From: Cryptococcus deneoformans JEC21
Lineage: Eukaryota > Basidiomycota > Tremellomycetes > Tremellales > Cryptococcaceae
Direction of reading: 5' to 3'
Assembly: GCF_000091045.1 (NCBI RefSeq)
Contig: NC_006694.1
Location: 742,001-806,000, forward strand
Length of the DNA: 64,000 nt
The translations under genes were made by a program, and so were the position numbers. This document shows, piece after piece, positions 1-11,849 of this stretch (position 1 is its first letter; every line of letters begins with the position of its first letter). Under the pieces are notes generated by a model, which saw nothing but the letters and a program-made list of their open reading frames with translations, ran no database searches and had not been told where the DNA came from.

Positions 1-338
1 GGGTGGAGGCCGTGTAATTTGGCACGAGAGATCTTAATGGATGTGCTATAGATGCTTATGGGAGTTGGCCAGCAGTTAACGTATGCATACGAAATCACAA
101 TGTACGCGACGGAAGCACTTAATAAAGATTTGGCGGTTTTTTTTTAATTTTTTTTTTTTTTTCGCAAACGGAGGACCCATTGCCCCTTCAAAAAATAATA
201 TCATGCTGAGTGTTTGTCAACAAACCATTATTAGGAGATACATCTTTGTTCATTCTTCACATCACCTAATTTCTTTAATCGCAGGCCGATATACATCTTT
301 CTGGACGCCCAGAACACCTCTCTAAACCAACTGTCAAA
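1..338. other. Upstream region of MRI1
   Basis: This stretch has no gene that I can support. It contains a long T tract around 138-161. A pyrimidine-rich acceptor ending in CAG near 281-284 suggests a 5' UTR intron for the gene that starts at 339. Confidence 0.5.
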
Positions 339-1792
339 ATGGTTGCCGCTGCTCCCTCCAACAAGGAGCGTTTGCCCGACATGATGACCTCCATCCGACT
401 TGACCAGTCTGGCAGGGTCGAGATCATCGACCAGCTCCTTCTTCCGTGAGTGTCGCAGCAAGTGTTGGGATAAAGATGGTTCTAAAACGTATTTTTATAG
501 TCACTCTGTAGTGTGGATGCCCGTCTCTACTCCTGAAGAAGCATTCGACGCTATCAAGACCATGCGAATCCGAGGTGCTCCCGCTATCGCCTCTCTCGCC
601 GCTCTTACTCTCCGATCCTATCTCAGCTCCTCTTCATCTCCAGTCTCTTCGTCCAGCTCCTCCTCCGACGTAATCTCATGGGTCGGCCAAACTATTGACT
701 ACCTCCAGTCATCCCGTCCTACTGCCGTCAACCTCGGTGAAGCTATGGACCGTATCCGAGCCGCTTTGAAGGATTCGGAAGCTCAGAACCAAACAGCAGG
801 CGACATCATCCAGCGAGTGAAGAAGATCTGTGGAGATGTTCACGATGAGGATTTGGAGAGGAACATGAAGATGGGCCGGTTGGGTGCTGAGTGGTTGTGG
901 AAGAAGAGGGGCGGTGGCAAGAAAGGCTTGAAAGTTATGACAGTGTGTAACACTGGAAGTTTGGCCACGTCTGTGAGTCCATCTTTGTCTTTCGGTCTGG
1001 AAAATCTGACGTTGTATAGGGTTACGGTACCGCTATTGGCGTCATTACCGCTCTCTTCCAAGAAGACCATCTTGACACTGCTTATTACGCCCAAACTACA
1101 CCTTACCACCAGGGCTCTAGATTGACTTCTCTCGAGTTGACCACTCTCCAAATCCCTGCGTGCATGATCTGTACGCATATATTCCGTGTATCCCTTTTTT
1201 AACTGCTAATGTATACTATAGGCGACACCATGCTTGGTTCTCTTTTCCAGCACGAAGACATTGACGGTGTCATTGTTGGTGCCGACCGAGTGGTCAAGAA
1301 TGGTGACACCGCCAACAAGATTGGTACCTACCAAGCCGCCGTCCTTGCGCAGAGGCACAACGTTCCTTTTATGGTTGTCGCCCCCGTGACCACCATCGAT
1401 CTCTCACTCCCCACCGGTGCCGAGTATGTTTCTCTTTTATTTACCTCTGTGCTTTCTCTGTCTGACTTCTGTTTTAGAATCCACATCGAACACCGCCCAG
1501 CTGCCGAGGCCACCCAAGTACGAGGTCTCGACACCGAAACTGGCAAGCTTTCTGTCGTTCGAATTACCCCTGAAGGTGTTGGAGAGGGTGACAAGCCTTG
1601 GCAGAGGGTTTACAACCCCAGTTTCGACGTTACCCCCGCTGAGCTTATCAGTGAGTTTCCCCTCTACTTGTCAAGCATTCAAGTTAAAATGGAACGCTAA
1701 CGCTGTCTCTTTTAGGCGCTGTTGTGACTGAAAAAGGTGTTGCTGAGAGGAAGGAGGGCGAAAAGAGCATTGACGTTGCTTCCATCTGTTAG
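339..1792 (+). CDS. MRI1: Methylthioribose-1-phosphate isomerase
   Basis: This enzyme converts 5-methylthioribose-1-phosphate to methylthioribulose-1-phosphate in the methionine salvage pathway, and is related to eIF2B alpha/beta/delta subunits. Six exons (339-445, 501-972, 1020-1170, 1222-1423, 1478-1650, 1716-1792) join in frame to 393 aa, close to the usual family length. The family substrate-loop motif RGAPAIA lies near residue 60. The motifs around the catalytic cysteine (CNTGSLATS, followed across an intron by GYGTA) and the catalytic aspartate (VGADRV) are intact. The last exon ends in SIDVASIC and lacks a clear peroxisomal signal. The ATG at 339 sits in an AAAATGG context. All five introns are 47-65 bp with GT-AG ends. 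Function rests on strong family resemblance. Confidence 0.93.
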
Positions 1793-1926
1793 AAAACCAT
1801 ACCATATCTTGGGCTCGTCTGTTTTTGTTGTTAAATCATGCATTATATAGTTTACAAACTTATTACACATCGTTGACAGCTCCCATCAAAATAATTAATA
1901 ATTATCTCTAATTATTTCCTGCTCTT

Positions 1927-4900
1927 CTATTCTCCTACAGGACTTAATAGATGGATATATTCTCTCGGAGGTTTGGTAGGTAGAGGTGGTGGCGGCCCTG
2001 CTGGCAGATTCGCATTACTTTCCCCTCTGCTGCCGCTCGAGTCGCCATTGTCATTGCCACTTCCATTCCCACCGGCATATCCACTGACATGCCCCTCATC
2101 ACTGTTTCCCGTACGTGTCACCCTTGCCTTCCCAGCTTTCACCAAAGGATCCCTCAAATTCGGACTATCGGGTGGCGTCGACATGGTTGCAGCCGTGACG
2201 TTGGAAAACGGTCGACCAGTGGGTGTTGATGTGGGAGGTACAGAGGATGAGGAAGTAGGTAACACAAAGGGTTTGGAGCCTGGATCGAAGTTTGACCTTG
2301 AACGAGACGGCAATGTGCACTGGGAGTTAGTTGAGCCAATAGGATTGGAAGACATGTTCTTCCGTACGGCAGATTGAGCGAGCTCGTACCTCTCGCGCAT
2401 GAGTGCTTTCTCCTCTTCCGCAGAAAGATGGCTGGCGTCCGCACCGTTTCCCCCGTTGATCGACGAGGATGTATAAGCTTCAAAAGGCGGGGGTGGTACA
2501 TCATCTTCACTTGATCCAGAAGCGAAAGCAGAAGCAGATCCTGCCCTTCTCTCGGCAGCTTTCGCCACACGATCTTCAGCTTCATAATACCGACGCATTT
2601 GTTCTTTCTCGTCTACTATATCCGCATGTGCTGTCGTCGGTACAGAGGAAAGCGTAGAATGCCTTGAAGGCGTATGAGACGCACCATTCCCGCTCCCACT
2701 AGCACCTGTGGCAGCAGCGGCAACCCGATCTTGCGCTTCATAATATCGACGCATCTGCTCCTTTTCGTCCATCACGCCCACAGGGGTAGAGACTGAACGT
2801 GTTGCAGGCGCTGGTACCGAGCTCGGCCTATTTTCGCTCCCACTGGCACTTGCTGCTGCTGCAGCCACTCGACCTTGAGCTTCATAATATCTCCTCATCT
2901 GTTCCTTCTCATTCAATGTACTAGGCACCCCAGACACTATTCCAGGCACTCTACCACCACCACTGGCGCTGTTGCTATTACTGCCACTGCCGCTAGCACT
3001 GCCACTGGCAGCAGCCACCTTTTCCTGCGCCTCATAGTATCTCCTCATTTGCTCTTTTTCATCGATAGCCCCTATCGCTGCAATGGAATTTCCAGCACCT
3101 TCGTTCCGTGCCAAGCCAGATCCCGATGACCCAGCTTGTCCGTCAACCCCACCCTCCCCGTTCTGTTTCTGCGCAGCCGCTCTTGCTACCCGATCTTGAG
3201 CCTCGTAGTATCTTTTCATCTGCTCCTTCTCGCTCAAACTTGATGCTATACCTGCAGCAGGAAGCGATGTTGACGAAGCCGGTGAAGAGGTAGAAGTAAC
3301 AAAGGGCGGAGGGGAAGTTGGAGAGTGAATGGGGCCTGCATCAACAGCTTGTCTCTTTGAAGGCGTACTTGGCGCTGCCGAACTCGAACCAACTACTTTC
3401 GAAGTCGCTTCCTCATATCTCCTCCTCTGCGCTTCTTTCTCTTGTCCAATGGTGAGATAGACTTTGTCAAACGCGGAGGGTGATGAAGGAGGCGCAGTGG
3501 AAGATGACTGAGGTGTAGAGATGCTTGTGATTGCGTGTTCGGATGGGCGGGAAGTGTAGGCTGATATGGGACGGATCGGTGCGACGTACTCTCCTTGCGC
3601 GGGAGGCCTTGGCGGGGCATATTCTGGTGGAGGTATGTCATCCAACTCCTCATCACCTACTCCACCCTCGGCACTACTCTTTATCAGCATCCCTGGACTT
3701 CCGCCTCCAGGTCCTAATCCAATACGATCCAAAGACGCTCCCGACGCTTTCTGCACTTCAGTTGCCCGTGCACGAGCGTTATCATATAATTCCTGTTGGC
3801 GGCGTTTTTCCTGCTCGGCAGAGAGGTAGGTGTAGGATGACGAAGATGTACGAGCAGGAGGACGCGAGGATGAGGGGTTTGTCGGTGTAGGAGGTGTTTT
3901 CTGAGTAAGCTATCGAAGGTCAGCAATTCCTGATTTTTTTTTTTCAGGTACGAGGGATAAACAGTACATCACTATTGGTCCGATTATGCACCGACATTAT
4001 TGATGTCTGCAAACCCAGATCCCACCTCCCAAATGTGGCAGCCGTCCCACTCGAGTATCTACTGCAATCATCCGCTCCATGACCAGCTTCACTCATTGCA
4101 TGCCTTTCGGGCATTAGCGACTCTACAGGCCACTTGGGCTCCGTACTTCTCGGTCTAGCCGGGTGGGGGTCGGGGAAGGCAACGACATCGGTTCGTCGTT
4201 GGATAGAAGGCATAGTGTGGAATGGCCGCTGGGAGTTACTGCCACCAACCCCAGCGCCAAGTTCATGAGTCGCCGTGGTGGCTGTCGTGGTCGTATCGGT
4301 AGTTACAGATGTCAATGAAGACTGGCGACGATGGTTTCGCGGGGTGAAACCTTGGATCATGGACTGTTGGTTCGGTCGGATATACGATGAAGGGGGTATA
4401 CCGTTTGTACGGGGCTGCGATTGAATGGATGATGTACGGGGTGGAAGGGGTTTCTCAGCGCCCGGTATATCAGGACACAAAGGTTCGTAATGACCGATAT
4501 CTCTACAATGAATGATCAGATTCCAAGGTCTCGAAAATGACATGAATGCACCTACTTGACAGCCCGCTGAGCATGATCCCTGGAGAACAGCCCAATAACA
4601 GAGCGTATCCCTCGCATCTCGACCTTTTCCGCCACACCCTCCATAATAGCTTTCACCTCCAAATCATATTCCACCTCCAAAGTCTTTGCACCCTTAACAG
4701 TCACTAGCACATTCCCAACCTCCATCTCTATCGTCGCAGACTTTACTCCCCCTGATACAATATTCTCGTTTAGAGGAGCTCTCACAGTTTGTATAGGCCG
4801 AGCTTTGGTGACCGGCGCAGTAGATATCTTGTGCTTCTTCGATTTGCTAGACGGGCCTGGGGGGAGAGGGATATATGTGATGACCTCTGAGAGCGTATAT

Positions 4901-5568
4901 TCAAACCCTCGCAAAGTGAACGGCTTCGGTCTTGACGATTTGAGCGAGGTAGATATCCGGACCTTGTCACCAGCACTAAATGCTGTACACGGTCTTGAAA
5001 CCGTCAACTCCATCTGATCATTTGCAACTTTGATTGTCCTCTTTTCTGGAATATTATATATCGGCCATGCCGAGTGTAAATCATGCTTGAAAATTTGGAT
5101 AGGTTCTGTCACCTTGATAATCGGCGCCGACTCCTTCTTGAAGACTCCTCCTTTCTGACGATAGCAAAGCGCCGCCACGAGCTCATATCTCACCCCAGCA
5201 CCTTTAGGCAAATCAATACTTGGTGGCAGGCTTAGCGGTAATGGAAGGATGAATTTGAAGTCAGCCGTCTGGACCGTATCCCACTCTTTGCCGTCTTTCG
5301 GTTGCCATAACGTCTGGATGGATCCGACGAGCTCCCACGTCTCTTCAGTCGCTTGGGTGGGGAATCCAGGAGGCAGAGATTCGAATTTACGAAGCTCGAC
5401 CCGGACCCATCTGGCTTTCACTGGAATTGATCCTATACGGACTTCGAGGGTACCTTGTACGCTGGGCGTTTCTCGCTGCCGCGACAGGTCGGCAGGAATG
5501 CCGGGAAAGCCTTGGACGAAGGGGAGATGGGGAGGTGCACGTAAAGAGAGTCGGGCCGGGTGGGACAT
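1927..5568 (-). CDS. Art1/Ldb19-type alpha-arrestin, ubiquitin-ligase adaptor with repeat-rich tail
   Basis: Three exons (5568-4556, 4502-3968, 3909-1927) join in frame to 1176 aa. Residues 1 to about 335 form an arrestin-like beta-rich domain resembling fungal Ldb19/Art1. Proteins of this family sit at the plasma membrane and recruit the Rsp5 ubiquitin ligase to transporters for endocytosis. The rest is low complexity, rich in Ser/Pro. The third exon encodes a PPEY sequence (a PPxY motif, the known WW-domain ligand of Rsp5) inside an acidic-proline stretch. After it come about seven copies of a roughly 18-residue helix motif of the type DEKEQMRRYYEAQDRV, separated by Ser/Gly/Ala-rich linkers. 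Domain plus PPxY supports an Rsp5 adaptor role; the specific cargo is unknown. Several arrestin-like genes exist in Cryptococcus and I cannot say which one this is. Confidence 0.82.
2555..3460 (-). repeat. In-frame repeats encoding a charged helix motif (arrestin tail)
   Basis: Within the last exon of the arrestin gene a block of about 50 bp recurs roughly every 150 bp, near 2578, 2733, 2876, 3028, 3199 and 3409. It encodes variants of EKEQMRRYYEAQDRV. A more distant copy (EEEKALMRERYELAQ) lies downstream in the protein and another (AEQEKRRQQELYDNARARA) upstream. The helix core is kept while the linkers vary in length and are Ser/Gly/Ala-rich. This looks like intragenic duplication under selection for the helix. 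Confidence 0.8.
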
Positions 5569-6323
5569 TACTGATTAAGCATATGGGTGGCAATTTGAGC
5601 TAGATAAGGATGGACGTACAACAGTAGTACTTGTCATGAGAGATGCAAAGTATGTGTAAGATGGCAGTGTTGATGCGAAAAGTCCCCCGCGACTTCTGCC
5701 CGAAGAAGCGAGTTAGGAACATGATGGGAAAGCTGGAAGCGCGCGAGACTTGATTAAGACGTGGAACACAGAAGATCTCCTTCGTTCTTGACGACGGGCG
5801 ACTCACTCACCAGATGATACATATATACAGCAGTACATTTACCAGTCCCATGCTATCGCTACATACCTACGTAGTCGGCGCGGCTATTAACCACCAGCAA
5901 TCCTATGCCGAACTTCCAGATATTTCAAAGGTCAATTAGAGGGATCCAAGTCTCCTGACCCTTCTCGGGATCAGTCACCAGTCACATTTTGAGAATCAAC
6001 TTTCATATTCTCTCTTCTACTTCATTCTCCTGGTATCTTTCCAAAGATCCCACTCTGGCTCATTACAAACTTCGCTGGATTCAGAACCTCATAAGTTCCC
6101 CTTTGGACTAACAACCGTGGTTGAAAATATTCAAAGCAGCATCAGGAGCTTTCCGTTCGTTCTCTCCAAGGATAGTAGCGCCGCTACACCATTGACATAA
6201 TTAATCTCGAATACTGATACTACTGCATAAAACCATCGAAGACATAGTCACTTATTACAGGAGTCTGGCAGAAAGAAAAATATATCATACACCCCTCGCT
6301 CTTCAGCTATTGTCACAACGTAT
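5569..6323. other. Promoter region of the arrestin gene
   Basis: About 750 bp lie between the start of the arrestin gene and the stop codon of the next minus-strand gene. Short open frames near 5600-5806 show no family resemblance. The stretch is probably 5' UTR and promoter of the arrestin plus the 3' UTR of the neighbour. Confidence 0.4.
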
Positions 6324-9261
6324 TTAGAGCCAGATCGCCTCGAATGCAATACCTCCAATGGTGCCCATTACCACCAGGCTCACACCAGCTTCTCCCCAAG
6401 CACCACCTTTACTCTTCCCAGCTGCATTGCTTGCTGTGGCCGTTGCAAAGGCTGATGCAGAACTGCTACTAGCGATTGCACTCTGCCCGCCGGAATCAAT
6501 TTCCTCAGTCGGAGTAGCCATATCGACTGATACTGTGCCCAATGCACTCCAACTAGACATAACCGTTTCCAACTCAGTTTCGGTAACATCGCTGTAGATG
6601 TTGTATGTCTCTGAAGCTAAAGTGATGCTTGTAGGCCCGGGCTCAGCAGCGGTCTCAATGGCGGTTATTTGGATATTGGTAGGAACTGGAATCTCTACCG
6701 AACGAGTTGTATCACCTTCGACCACCTCAGAATACGCGACTGAGGTGGTAGGAACAGATAGCATGGTACTATCGGTAGCGTAACCGGATAAAGCAGGGGC
6801 AGCAAGTGTAATATCGATATCAACTGGGACTGGGTCGTCTTCATCTTCTGCACCTTCTTGTCGTCGGTCATAAGGGATTGCCCTTCGTCTCGCCGCACGA
6901 CGACGGGTGGTATCGATGGCAGGAGGGGAATTGAATGTACTGGCGGTGGTAAGTGAGGATGAAATGTCTTCAGGGGTAGCCGTAGAAGAGGAGACTACAA
7001 CAGATGGAGTAGCGTCAGAGGAACTGGAGTCCGAGCTAGAGGAGATTGCAGCTGAAGGAGCAGCCTCCAAGGGACTGGTATCTGCGCTAGAGGTGACCGT
7101 AGTTGAAGCAGAAGTCTCAGAGGGACTGATATCTGCGCTAGAGGTGACCGTAGCTGAAGAAGCAGCCTCGGAGGGACTGATACCTGCGCTGGAGCTGACT
7201 ACAGACGCAGATGAAGAGAAAGAAGAAGAAGCTGCTGAGGCAACAGAGGAATTAGCTTGTCCGTTTGCTGAAGGTTTCGCACCGCTCCAAGTGATGGAAG
7301 TAGTTGCACCCTTGGTGTCCTGGCCAAGTTTGGCAAGCGTAGAATCTTGAGGAAGGGTAAGTCGGACATAAGGGATGTGCTGGTTGGGGAAGGGAATGTT
7401 GTATTCTTGAACGCATCGGTAGAACTGGCAAAAAGTTATTTTCATCTATTCTGGGGCAATGATGGGGATGTTGTGACTTACCTTGGGGTAGTCTACAACT
7501 GTTTTGAAGGAAAGGATCGAAAAAGTAATCTTTCCCGTAGTCAAACAGGGCATAGCAAATGACCCCTTCGTCCATCGCTGATAAGAAGCCACCGCCACAT
7601 CAACCTTCCCAATCTGTCCAGTTTTCTCGACGGACCCAAGTGAGTTGGCAAGAAAGGTGACACTGGAATAGAGCTCTGTGGCTTGAGGTATGAGCTGCTC
7701 GAAAAGCTTTTGAACCGCAAACACCTGGTCACCTATCTTGCTGGCGGTCGCTGCATCACCTTGATAATCACTAAGCCAGTTTCTTGTAAAGATCCCCTGG
7801 AGGGAATCGACGAATTGGGGACCTTTTACAACAATGGAAGCGATGGTTTTTTGGAGGTTAGGGAGCTTGGCTTCGAGGGAGTTGAGGATGTTGGGTAACC
7901 TCTGAGCGACTTTGAGACTTTTGGCGAGCTCGTCGAGACTTTTGCCTCCGGATGTTATGAAGTTAACAACAATGGTCTCGATTTGGAGGTCATTGAGATT
8001 CTCAAAGAAGCTGACAGTGGAAGAAATGAGGTCGGAGAGGTCTTTTGCGTCTTGAACTGTCCCTTTAGCCAGATCATAGACCTCACCAACCTGCTTGGAA
8101 ATGTCAAGGGTGGACTCGACTAATAAAGGGGATTAGTGTGTGCCAATTTGGGCAGCACTGACTGGATCTCTCACCTTGCTTTTTGAATTCGGTCAATGTG
8201 TTGCTGGCACAAACGTTTGCATCCGGACAGAAATCGTTTACAATCTTCGTTGAGGCAGCTTGGATGGAGGTCGTCATGTCGGCGATCGACTTTGTATTGG
8301 CGGATAAACTCGAGAAGCTGTTGGCGACGCCGTCAAGACTAGTGGACCATGGAGTGAAAGTAGCCTTGACCTGGTCGAGGATCAGGGCTTCAGAGTCTTT
8401 GAGGTAATTTTGGAAGAAACCTTCGATAGTGGTAGGCTGACATCCGGCAGGGGTAAAACAAGGTGCAAGGGCAAGGGCAAAAGCAGAGTATCGATCAAGA
8501 TCTGGGGAAAGTCAGTAAGCATGCAAAGGCAACGTGCAGGAAGGCATATTCATGACTAACCGAGTTCAGCCGCTTTGAAGACCCTCACGTTGCCATTGGT
8601 GACAAGAGCACCAGTGCCTTGAGTTAGACCCTGTTTGTTATCTTGGACATTCAAGCCAGCGTCGATGGCGCAGGCGTAGAACTTGGTAGTTTTGGCTAGG
8701 ATGGCTCCGGTACTTTCGCTGACGCTCTTGGATTTCGCGACTGCTTTGAAGGTATCTGTATCGATCATCGCCCAAGCCTGAAGTATTCCATCAGCTCAGT
8801 CCTATCTTCCAGACTTTGTCGGTGGATCGTAGATATGTTGAGGAGGATAGAGACCTCAGACTCACATCTGGGATACATCTGCAAACGGCCGTACTCTTCT
8901 TTACCAAATCCGGTAGCCCCGGGATCGTTTTTGTCGCGAACTTACAGATGTCCACCGATGTCAATACGATATCCAGTCCGACTGGAGTACGAACTTGCTG
9001 CGCTTCAGTACCGGGGATACAGATCGAGACACCAAAAGCCTTTTTCTTCGTTTTACACGAATTGATTCGGAATAACGTGATAGTACCATATCGCACTCTG
9101 GCGGTGGGAATCTTGATGGTGGCTCTACATGCCGCAACTGTTCCTAGTTGGTCACAGAGTTTCTGGACAACGTCAGATGCCGAACTGGCGTTGGCGATGG
9201 GAAAGGAGAAGACGACGTAAAGGAGAACGAGGGGAAGGCAAGTTGTCTTGAAAACTTTCAT
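6324..9261 (-). CDS. Secreted, probably GPI-anchored cell-surface protein of unknown family
   Basis: Five exons (9261-8866, 8777-8561, 8501-8175, 8119-7482, 7424-6324) join in frame to 892 aa. The N-terminus is a classic signal peptide: Lys near the start, a hydrophobic Leu/Val core and an ANA-type cleavage site near residue 26. The first 500 residues carry scattered cysteine pairs, including a CRCIP motif, and helix-forming stretches. The last third is Ser/Thr/Ala-rich with near-tandem repeats of about 19 residues around 7020-7190 and a basic RRRAARRRA patch. The extreme C-terminus is a hydrophobic tail preceded by small residues (SNAAGKSKGG), as in GPI attachment signals. I recognise no catalytic domain. 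A cell-wall or plasma-membrane mannoprotein is the natural inference. The tail ends in a few polar/aromatic residues, so a plain C-terminal membrane anchor is the alternative. Confidence 0.72.
7015..7200 (-). repeat. Ser/Thr-rich near-tandem coding repeat
   Basis: Four successive units of about 57 bp encode a pattern resembling VTSSADISPSEAASSAT. The copies diverge in the last unit. The repeat lies in the predicted stalk of the surface protein, where dense O-glycosylation is typical. Confidence 0.65.
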
Positions 9262-10356
9262 CCTAGTAAAAAGCGCAGCCTTCTCGTCTTGATTATCGAA
9301 CCGAAGGATATTAGATGGATGAGAAAAAACTAAATATCCGCAAGAGGGTTCGACGATGTTAAATACCTCTCATCCTCATTCTCTCCCTGGATCAAGCATA
9401 GCCTTGCACTTCTGTTGTTCGCATTCTTGCCCTGCTTCTGATAAGCAATACAGACCGCGACGCTACTTTTCGACAGGGACTGTAGCCAGTGGAAGGAGGA
9501 GGGGTGCGAACGCAATTTGAGATGCTGCTCGTTATTCGCTTCCACACTGGTCGAGCTGAACCAAGTTGTGTGGGACAATTTCCATTCCCCTGGACATGAG
9601 CTGTAGGAGCATAAAGGAAATGGAACACCTCTGTCTACTAATCAAAGAGGACGCAGGCTGTGTTTTGGCTGTGTTCTGGCTGTGGATACGGAGGATGCCT
9701 ATATGGGAGTGTGACTATGGTCCCATATACATGATGCCAAGGCATTGACGTTGTAAGCAGGTGATTGATTGATTTATAATTAATTGAATTATTGTTCGCT
9801 CACGAAATCTCCACATATACGAAGACTTAATCCCTTTTCCTCAAGGATCTACTTGAAAGCATCGCCGTCAATGAAAAAGCGATGAAATGTGAGAGGAGGG
9901 ATGGTGCAGTGTGTTCCACGCCCCAAGCAAATGAATGATACGCAATACATACCTCATCACCTGCCCGTTCTTTGTAGGGAACGGTAATTTACAGGTGGCG
10001 ATTTGTATGACTAAAGATGATCACCTTAGCACTTATAATATGTATACTTTCAGTCAGCAATCCGAGTCATACTAGCAACGAATCAAGAGGCAAGAGGCAA
10101 AATCGCGTGAGCAGACTATAAACAAGCGGCAGGTGGCAAGTATCGACGGACATCGGTCGGTCCCCGACGAGGCACGAAGTTCCGACGAGGTAAAACGGTT
10201 GTTGAGAGAACAGTAACCGACGGTCGAGGTCTCGGTGCTATAATTGAAGGCACTACTACATACGTAGTATAGTGAGGGTAGTCGATTCTTCGAGATGCGT
10301 CCGGATTTTGTCCGAACGGTCAATATCAGGCTCACCCTTGGGATCAGGATCGGGAC
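9262..10356. other. Gene-free stretch left of the transposon remnant
   Basis: About 1.1 kb separate the secreted-protein start from the first supported frame of the transposon remnant. Small open frames on both strands (for example 9330-9578 and 10072-10437 on minus) show no family signal. The left end of the transposon may lie here, for example in the AT-rich run near 9765-9800, but I could not identify terminal inverted repeats. Confidence 0.4.
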
Positions 10357-11840
10357 GTGCAAAATGCGATCCCATCGAGCGTCCCGACGTCCCAACAAAC
10401 AGCATTTGAACAGCATGCATCTTCTCTTGTCCGTCATTTTGCTAGTCTTCTACAAAATCTTCCTCTACCAATTTTGGATCCAATGCAACCCTCCCAGCCT
10501 GCACAATCTTCCCCTTCGAAGCGTCGCCACTCTTCGGCTCAGTTATCTCAGACTCAGGCCGGAGCATCTGCGACTGTTCCGCTCCAACCGACCACCAACG
10601 CCTCCAAACGTTCAAAGAAGAATCCTGCGGTATCAACCGGTCACGGGACAGATGGAACTCCACCAGCGGAAGAGAACTGGTGGGCTGATCGAAAAACTGA
10701 CTGGGAAAATGACTGCGGAGGGGAAGACCAACAGCCGAGTTTTGCTTATTTCAAAGATTGGATTCCCACTGGGATCAGCTATATGTCTGGTGCCGTGGGG
10801 GGCTATACTTTGAAGAGAGGAGCGAAGGAGTTCTAAAGGTTCTTGTACGGGAAAAAGGGGCCGACCAAGCATTCTGTCAAGAGCATTGAAAACAAAGTGA
10901 GTTGCCCTTGGATAGTCTATAACGAAGCTCCATCTCTATCCATCCCACATGCTCAACGAATCAATATTCATATAGTATATCTCTGTGAGAAAGGGCTGGA
11001 AAACTGCCTATAACCTTACTCAGCAAACTGGAGCTGGAGACGGAGGTATCATCACAATTCATACACCGACAGGCAATGTGGGTATTCCCTATGCTAAACT
11101 CGGTGGTAAGTTTACTCGCAGAAGCCAAATCATATTTCAACCATGACATGAAGGCCGACAATTATCTGTAGATCACCGATTGCAACTTCTGGAACGAGAT
11201 CTTCCAAAGTCGACAAGGTGCATGGCCTGAGTTTAGGAGGAGTACCGAAAACGACAGCAATTTCTCTCTAAACCGCATGAGGGAGCACATCTCACGTCCT
11301 CATAAAGAAACGACCTCTGACAGCGCTCCTCTGGAAGAGCCTCGCCCCGTGGATGAAGGGACCAGCGAAGATCTTGAAATACAACGTCAATCAAGAAGTA
11401 TCCATGGCGATAATGATAATGATGATCTTCAGGAAGAAGGGAATTCTTGTCATAAGGAAGATGGAGAGGATCTAAGTACACAACATCATCTGCTTGAGAA
11501 ATCAATCAGAAGCCGACTCAGCCACCGTAAATGCGTCCTGTTCACTTGCTTTTTATGTCTGCTAACATTTCTATAGCCCGCCGACCTCATGGAGCTCCTA
11601 CCTCGTAGACGAGCGAGGACAGCCGCAAAATGCTGGAGGAGGACTTGAATTTACGTCGAGAGACAGCGCAGTGCCGCATAAATAAAGAAATGAGGGAAAT
11701 AGCGCGAACGGAGAAGGAGGACGATCGTTGGGAAAGGGAGGCCATGTATTTCGAAATCAAAATGACCTTTGCTAGTCTAAGAAAGCGTACTATGAGCGAA
11801 AAATACAAATTGAGGAAGCGGAAGCCGCTGCAAGGATAGC
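10357..11840 (+). pseudogene. Myb/SANT-like protein of a PIF/Harbinger-type transposon, decayed
   Basis: Autonomous PIF/Harbinger elements carry a DDE transposase plus a Myb/SANT-like DNA-binding protein; this is the likely second gene. The first frame (10357-10836) has a Ser/Gln-rich N-terminus, then an acidic NWWADRKTDWEND segment and a sequence like a Myb/SANT trihelix. A TAA at 10834 interrupts it. The same frame continues beyond it through 10896, across a clean intron (10897-10975) into the YISVRKGWKTAYNL helix and TGAGD segment. A later exon from 11172 (beginning ITDCNFWNEIF) does not join in phase with any obvious donor near 11105, a second sign of decay. Further charged frames run to about 11838. 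The Myb/SANT call rests on pattern and on the transposase fragments next door. Confidence 0.6.
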
Positions 11841-11849
11841 ATCTCAAAT

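Noticed and set aside
2154..2585. Other-frame open readings over the arrestin tail
   Set aside because: Produced by the repeat-rich composition of the true coding frame.
9330..9628. Two overlapping minus-strand frames upstream of the secreted protein
   Set aside because: No family signal, no splice support; likely leader or promoter sequence.
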